Below are positions 13,875 through 16,572 of a DNA stretch of 16,572 bases, one piece after another. Both the position numbers and the translations under genes were made by a program. A model generated the notes under the pieces. It was not told the origin of the DNA and did not search any database. It saw only the letters and a list, made by a program, of their open reading frames with translations. Position 1 is the first letter of the stretch. Each line of letters opens with the position of its first letter. The DNA is from a bacterium (GTDB taxonomy: Bacteria > SZUA-182 > DTGQ01), in NCBI GenBank assembly GCA_023512255.1, contig JAILZY010000077.1, positions 1 to 16,572 of the forward strand, read 5' to 3'.

Positions 13875-14636
13875 TCATCCTAGACCTGGCTGACTCTCTT
13901 TTCGCTTGCTCCAATAGACTAGTTTACTCCCAATAATACTGATCTCATACAAAATGATGAGGGGAATAGCCATCAGAAACTGAGAAAAGACATCTGGAGG
14001 AGTAAATATTGCAGAGACAATAAAAATAATCAACATAGCCCACTTGCGATTTTTGGTCAACATCTGCGGTTTCACTAGGCCAATCTTAGTGAGAAACAAA
14101 ATCACAAAAGGCAGCTCAAAGATAACCCCATTTATTAACACCGTCGTACTGTAGAAGCTCAGATATTCGCTAATCTTGATCTTTGGGGCTATTAATTCAG
14201 GAGAAACCTTGTAGGTCATGAGAAATCGAACCCCAAATGGCACCACGACCATAGAGCCAAAGACAACACCGATGATGAAAAATATCGAGGTAAAAACAAT
14301 TATCGGAAGAGTGTATCGTTTTTCCTTCTGAAGCAGCCCAGGGGAAATAAAGGCCCACAGTTGGTAAAAGATAAGAGGGGCTGAAAGAAACAAGGCCACA
14401 AAAAACGACATTTTCATATGGGCGCAAAAAACCTCGGTCGGAGAGGTAAAGATAAATTCACAATAATCCTGAAGGGGCTTTTTTATAAAGGCAAGGATAT
14501 ATTCTGAAAAAGTATAGGCTATCGAAAAAAAAACCGCCAAAACAATGATAATCGCGATCAGTCGCTGCCGAAGCTCTGCTAAATGGTGGGTGATTGGCAG
14601 CTTATCATCAAAGGAGATCTTTGGTTTTTTCAGCAT
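13875..14636 (-). CDS. tatC: Twin-arginine translocase subunit TatC
   Basis: TatC is the polytopic receptor that binds twin-arginine signal peptides and helps export folded proteins. The 253-residue protein has six hydrophobic segments and the family motifs ITHHLAELRQRL at the N-terminus, ELPFVILFLTKIGLV, and TPPDVFSQFLMAIPLIILYE. I place the start at ATG 14636 because the conserved ELR region normally follows a short tail. An in-frame ATG at 14672 would add 12 basic residues but has no ribosome site. With the chosen start it overlaps the upstream tatA/B gene by 29 nt, consistent with coupled translation. Confidence 0.93.
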   Translation of the reverse strand: MLKKPKISFDDKLPITHHLAELRQRLIAIIIVLAVFFSIAYTFSEYILAFIKKPLQDYCEFIFTSPTEVFCAHMKMSFFVALFLSAPLIFYQLWAFISPGLLQKEKRYTLPIIVFTSIFFIIGVVFGSMVVVPFGVRFLMTYKVSPELIAPKIKISEYLSFYSTTVLINGVIFELPFVILFLTKIGLVKPQMLTKNRKWAMLIIFIVSAIFTPPDVFSQFLMAIPLIILYEISIIGSKLVYWSKRKESQPGLG

Positions 14637-14970
14637 CCTTGGGCACAGTTCCTTTCTCTTCTTGAATTTCATCTTGAATTCCGGCTGCCCTACTCAGCTC
14701 TCCGGATTCAGTCTGATCCTTCGCTTCCTCTTGGATAACTTTTGGCTCTTGGATAACTTTTGGGCTATTATAGACCTCTAATAACTTTTGCTTCTCTTCC
14801 TCAATCCTTATTTCTCTGCTGACAGAATCTTTTATGTCATCCGCAGCCTTTCTGAATTCCGCAAGACCTTTACCGAGAATCCTTGCTAATTCCGGCAATT
14901 TATGCGGCCCGATAATGACTAGGGCAATAACAAGAATGATAAGAAGCTCTCCTGTTCCGATGCCAAACAT
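14608..14970 (-). CDS. TatA/TatB-type translocase subunit
   Basis: This single-span Tat component has an N-terminal helix MFGIGTGELLIILVIALVIIGP. The hinge and amphipathic helix HKLPELARILGKGLAEFRKAADDIK come next, then a long acidic tail, 120 residues in all. Glu8 (GEL) and the extended tail resemble TatB; the KLPELARxLGKG core is shared by TatA-like proteins of genomes with a single such gene, so A versus B cannot be settled. AAGGAGG lies 9 nt before ATG 14970. The tail contains a PKVIQE duplication from an 18-bp tandem repeat (14731-14745 and 14749-14763 share a 15-nt core). It forms a two-gene unit with tatC. Confidence 0.9.
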   Translation of the reverse strand: MFGIGTGELLIILVIALVIIGPHKLPELARILGKGLAEFRKAADDIKDSVSREIRIEEEKQKLLEVYNSPKVIQEPKVIQEEAKDQTESGELSRAAGIQDEIQEEKGTVPKDAEKTKDLL

Positions 14971-15172
14971 GGCTATTTACCTCCTTGAAGCTCTCTGCCA
15001 ACGTGTCTTGTGCGCCGCCTCGATAAATTCCCTTTAGGCAAGGCCCGATAAGGTTTTATTATGGATTACAATCTTATGGCAAAGTCCGGTTAATGTCAAG
15101 TAAGATTTACCCTCGCTTGCGCGGGGGAATACTCTCTTTTGAGTTTGGACAAAATATGGTCAATCTTTACCC
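14971..15172. other. Spacer between MFS gene and tat genes
   Basis: This 202-nt spacer holds the tat promoter (15071-15099) and ribosome site. Near 15110-15126 a short GC-rich imperfect inverted repeat lies upstream of that promoter. No clear terminator for the MFS gene was seen. Confidence 0.5.
15071..15099 (-). promoter_or_regulatory. Promoter of the tat genes
   Basis: On the minus strand TTGACA (15099-15094) and TAAGAT (15076-15071) are separated by 17 nt. The start site would be near 15064, giving a leader of about 95 nt to ATG 14970. Confidence 0.55.
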
Positions 15173-16306
15173 TTAATACTGCCCGGTCCTGAATACATAA
15201 ACCCCAAAGACGGTATTGACCATCAGGAGCAGGCCGGAAATAATAAAAGGATACTGTAAGCCGACTTTATAGCCAATCGGAGAAAATACCAAAGCTCCCA
15301 ACATATGCCCAAGGGTCATAATTGCAATCAGAATGCCAGAGCTGCCACCAATATTTTCCCGATCAAACAGTCTGGAGATGAAAACAAAAATCAAGGCAGC
15401 CAAAAAACCATCCCCAAGCTCATGAACCACCCGAAAGAAAAAGGAAATGTACACATTATTCTGGACCATAAGCACATGACCGAGCCCGGATAGAAACATG
15501 GAAAACAGAAAGAGCCGCTCATTGATCCGACGGCTATATTTCAAAAAGCATACCGTGAAGGAGGCAAAGGCAAGGATGAAAAGTGGAACCGAAATATAGA
15601 GCGCAAGCTGAAGGTTGTTGAGATGAAAGGACGTTTTTAAAAAAGGGCTGTAGACTGTGCTTTCTGCTCCCCAGTGAAGGGTTAGGATAAAAATCAGAAG
15701 CGAAAAAAGGATGGTCTTCTTATTGATCAGGCTCAGCTTGTACTTCCTGAGAGGTATCACGGTAAACCTCCCGTCCGGTAAATTGAGTACTCCAAGCAGC
15801 ACTGCAACCAGGAAAGCGGCGTAGACCATGAACAGGGTATGAAAATCCGCATAATATGTAAGCAGTCCACCAAGTGAAACCCCGACCGCCGCGCCCATTG
15901 ACAGCCAAAAATTCATCAGCCCGTACTTTCTGTTCAAATCTATATCCGTCTCATCCTTATAGTAAAGGCTATTGGAAGACATATCCAGGGCATTATTGGC
16001 TAGTCCGAGAAGCAAGAAAAGTATGGCCATCAGGAGAAAATTCCTGACCCTCCCCATGAGCAAAAACAAAATGGCCAAAATCACTAAAGAGACATGAATT
16101 ACTCCTCTGATAGATAGACGATCATTGATCCAGCCAGTTGGAAAGGAAAACAGCAGAGGGGCAAAGGCAAAGAGAGAGGTAATCACTCCGATTTGCCATC
16201 CCGTAAATCCGATCTGGAGAAAATATAAAGGAACGAGAAAGAATATCGTATTAATCGTCAATTTTCTACTGAAATTTAGAAAATGAATCTGTCTTAGTGA
16301 AGCCAT
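15173..16306 (-). CDS. Major facilitator superfamily permease
   Basis: The 377-residue protein is hydrophobic throughout, with about 11-12 probable membrane helices. The loop between helices 2 and 3, PTGWINDRLSIRGVIHVS, resembles the MFS signature GxLaDrxGrr and sits at the expected place. NALDMSSNSLYYKDETDIDLNRKYG and LVHELGD-like loop sequences give no substrate. MFS members carry sugars, drugs, organic acids or nucleosides, so the substrate is unknown. The start at ATG 16306 has no strong ribosome site. The gene stands alone on the minus strand, 202 nt upstream of the tat genes, with its own predicted promoter. Confidence 0.85.
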   Translation of the reverse strand: MASLRQIHFLNFSRKLTINTIFFLVPLYFLQIGFTGWQIGVITSLFAFAPLLFSFPTGWINDRLSIRGVIHVSLVILAILFLLMGRVRNFLLMAILFLLLGLANNALDMSSNSLYYKDETDIDLNRKYGLMNFWLSMGAAVGVSLGGLLTYYADFHTLFMVYAAFLVAVLLGVLNLPDGRFTVIPLRKYKLSLINKKTILFSLLIFILTLHWGAESTVYSPFLKTSFHLNNLQLALYISVPLFILAFASFTVCFLKYSRRINERLFLFSMFLSGLGHVLMVQNNVYISFFFRVVHELGDGFLAALIFVFISRLFDRENIGGSSGILIAIMTLGHMLGALVFSPIGYKVGLQYPFIISGLLLMVNTVFGVYVFRTGQY

Positions 16307-16381
16307 ATAACCGATGGTAAATTAAACGGTTTGAATTTAAAAGATGTGAATCAAGGGCAAGGCCCTAGTGTCGCTTGCGGG

Positions 16382-16425
16382 CATGATTAGTCTTAAAAAT
16401 CCATCATGATTAGTTCTAAATCCAT
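16382..16425. repeat. Imperfect tandem duplication in the MFS leader
   Basis: Two adjacent near-copies (16382-16404 and 16405-16425), each beginning CATGATTAGT and ending TCCAT, differ by small indels. They lie between the predicted MFS promoter and its ATG. Confidence 0.65.
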
Positions 16426-16451
16426 AACGTATGGTAAATAGTAACTCTTTA

Positions 16452-16481
16452 AGTTTAAATGCTTAAGTTGCCAATTGTCAA
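16452..16481 (-). promoter_or_regulatory. Predicted promoter of the MFS gene
   Basis: On the minus strand TTGACA (16481-16476) is followed after 18 nt by TAAACT (16457-16452). The leader to ATG 16306 would be about 140 nt and contains the tandem duplication. Confidence 0.4.
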
Positions 16482-16498
16482 GTGAAAATTCCCCTCCC

Positions 16499-16512
16499 CA
16501 GATGTTCCCCAT
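16499..16512 (-). promoter_or_regulatory. Upstream motif shared with the trp promoter
   Basis: The reverse strand reads ATGGGGAACATCTG, identical to 61-74, and ends exactly 17 nt before the -35 box, as at trp. A common activator site is inferred from the position only. Confidence 0.3.
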
Positions 16513-16572
16513 GTTGAAAAAATAATGTTGAAAATATAAAGGGGAGGAGAGAAAATAAAGAGAGAAGAAAGT

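Noticed and set aside
15105-15130. Terminator of the MFS gene
   Set aside because: The GC-rich inverted repeat is imperfect, has a tiny loop and lacks a T-tract on the minus strand.
16340-16365. AGGGC/GCCCT hairpin in the MFS leader as a terminator or riboswitch
   Set aside because: It is a five-pair stem with no T-tract and no known aptamer features.

Overview
The window looks like a stretch of a bacterial chromosome from an uncultivated, probably diderm and anaerobic or microaerobic organism. I base this on twin-arginine translocase genes, a FeoAB ferrous-iron system, a TCA-type isocitrate/malate dehydrogenase pair and exonuclease VII. The genes are mostly ordinary housekeeping genes of moderate GC, with AT-rich spacers. 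Nothing seen fixes the phylum. A Desulfobacterota/Nitrospirota-like or candidate-phylum lineage is only a guess from the FeoB and IDH variants. No rRNA, tRNA, CRISPR array or transposase was recognised.

Layout. (1) 1-5175, plus strand: a tryptophan operon trpE-trpG-trpD-trpC-trpF. It is preceded by a strong sigma70-like promoter (92-120), an 18-bp perfect palindrome over the predicted start site (120-137), and a ~375-nt structured leader ending in an intrinsic terminator (363-410). trpB and trpA do not follow. (2) 5088-6726, minus strand: xseA-xseB (exonuclease VII), which runs tail-to-tail into trpF with an 88-bp antisense coding overlap. (3) 6727-8839: a divergent promoter region, then feoA-feoB on the plus strand with a Fur-box-like site; the xseA promoter sits so close to its ATG that the mRNA may be leaderless. 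(4) 8840-10060: an AT-rich accessory patch with two small membrane-protein genes of unknown function separated by a duplicated 35-nt repeat. (5) 10067-13671, minus strand: idh-mdh-ndk and a membrane-anchored unknown protein, probably co-transcribed. (6) 13731-13870: a cluster of three long perfect hairpins. (7) 13875-14970, minus strand: tatA/B-like and tatC. (8) 15173-16306, minus strand: an MFS permease.

How it fits together. The trp genes convert chorismate to indole-glycerol phosphate and appear to be under two layers of control: an operator at the start site, and conditional termination in the leader. A candidate antiterminator overlaps the terminator, and a leader reading frame places its only Trp codon just before the first leader hairpin. 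feoA/feoB import Fe(II) and look iron-regulated. idh and mdh are TCA-cycle dehydrogenases, and ndk balances nucleoside triphosphates. tatA/B and tatC export folded proteins.

The most interesting signals are regulatory rather than a new protein system: the trp leader, a 14-nt motif placed exactly 17 nt upstream of the -35 box at both the trp and MFS promoters, the antisense trpF/xseB overlap, the probable leaderless xseA mRNA, and the hairpin and repeat clusters.
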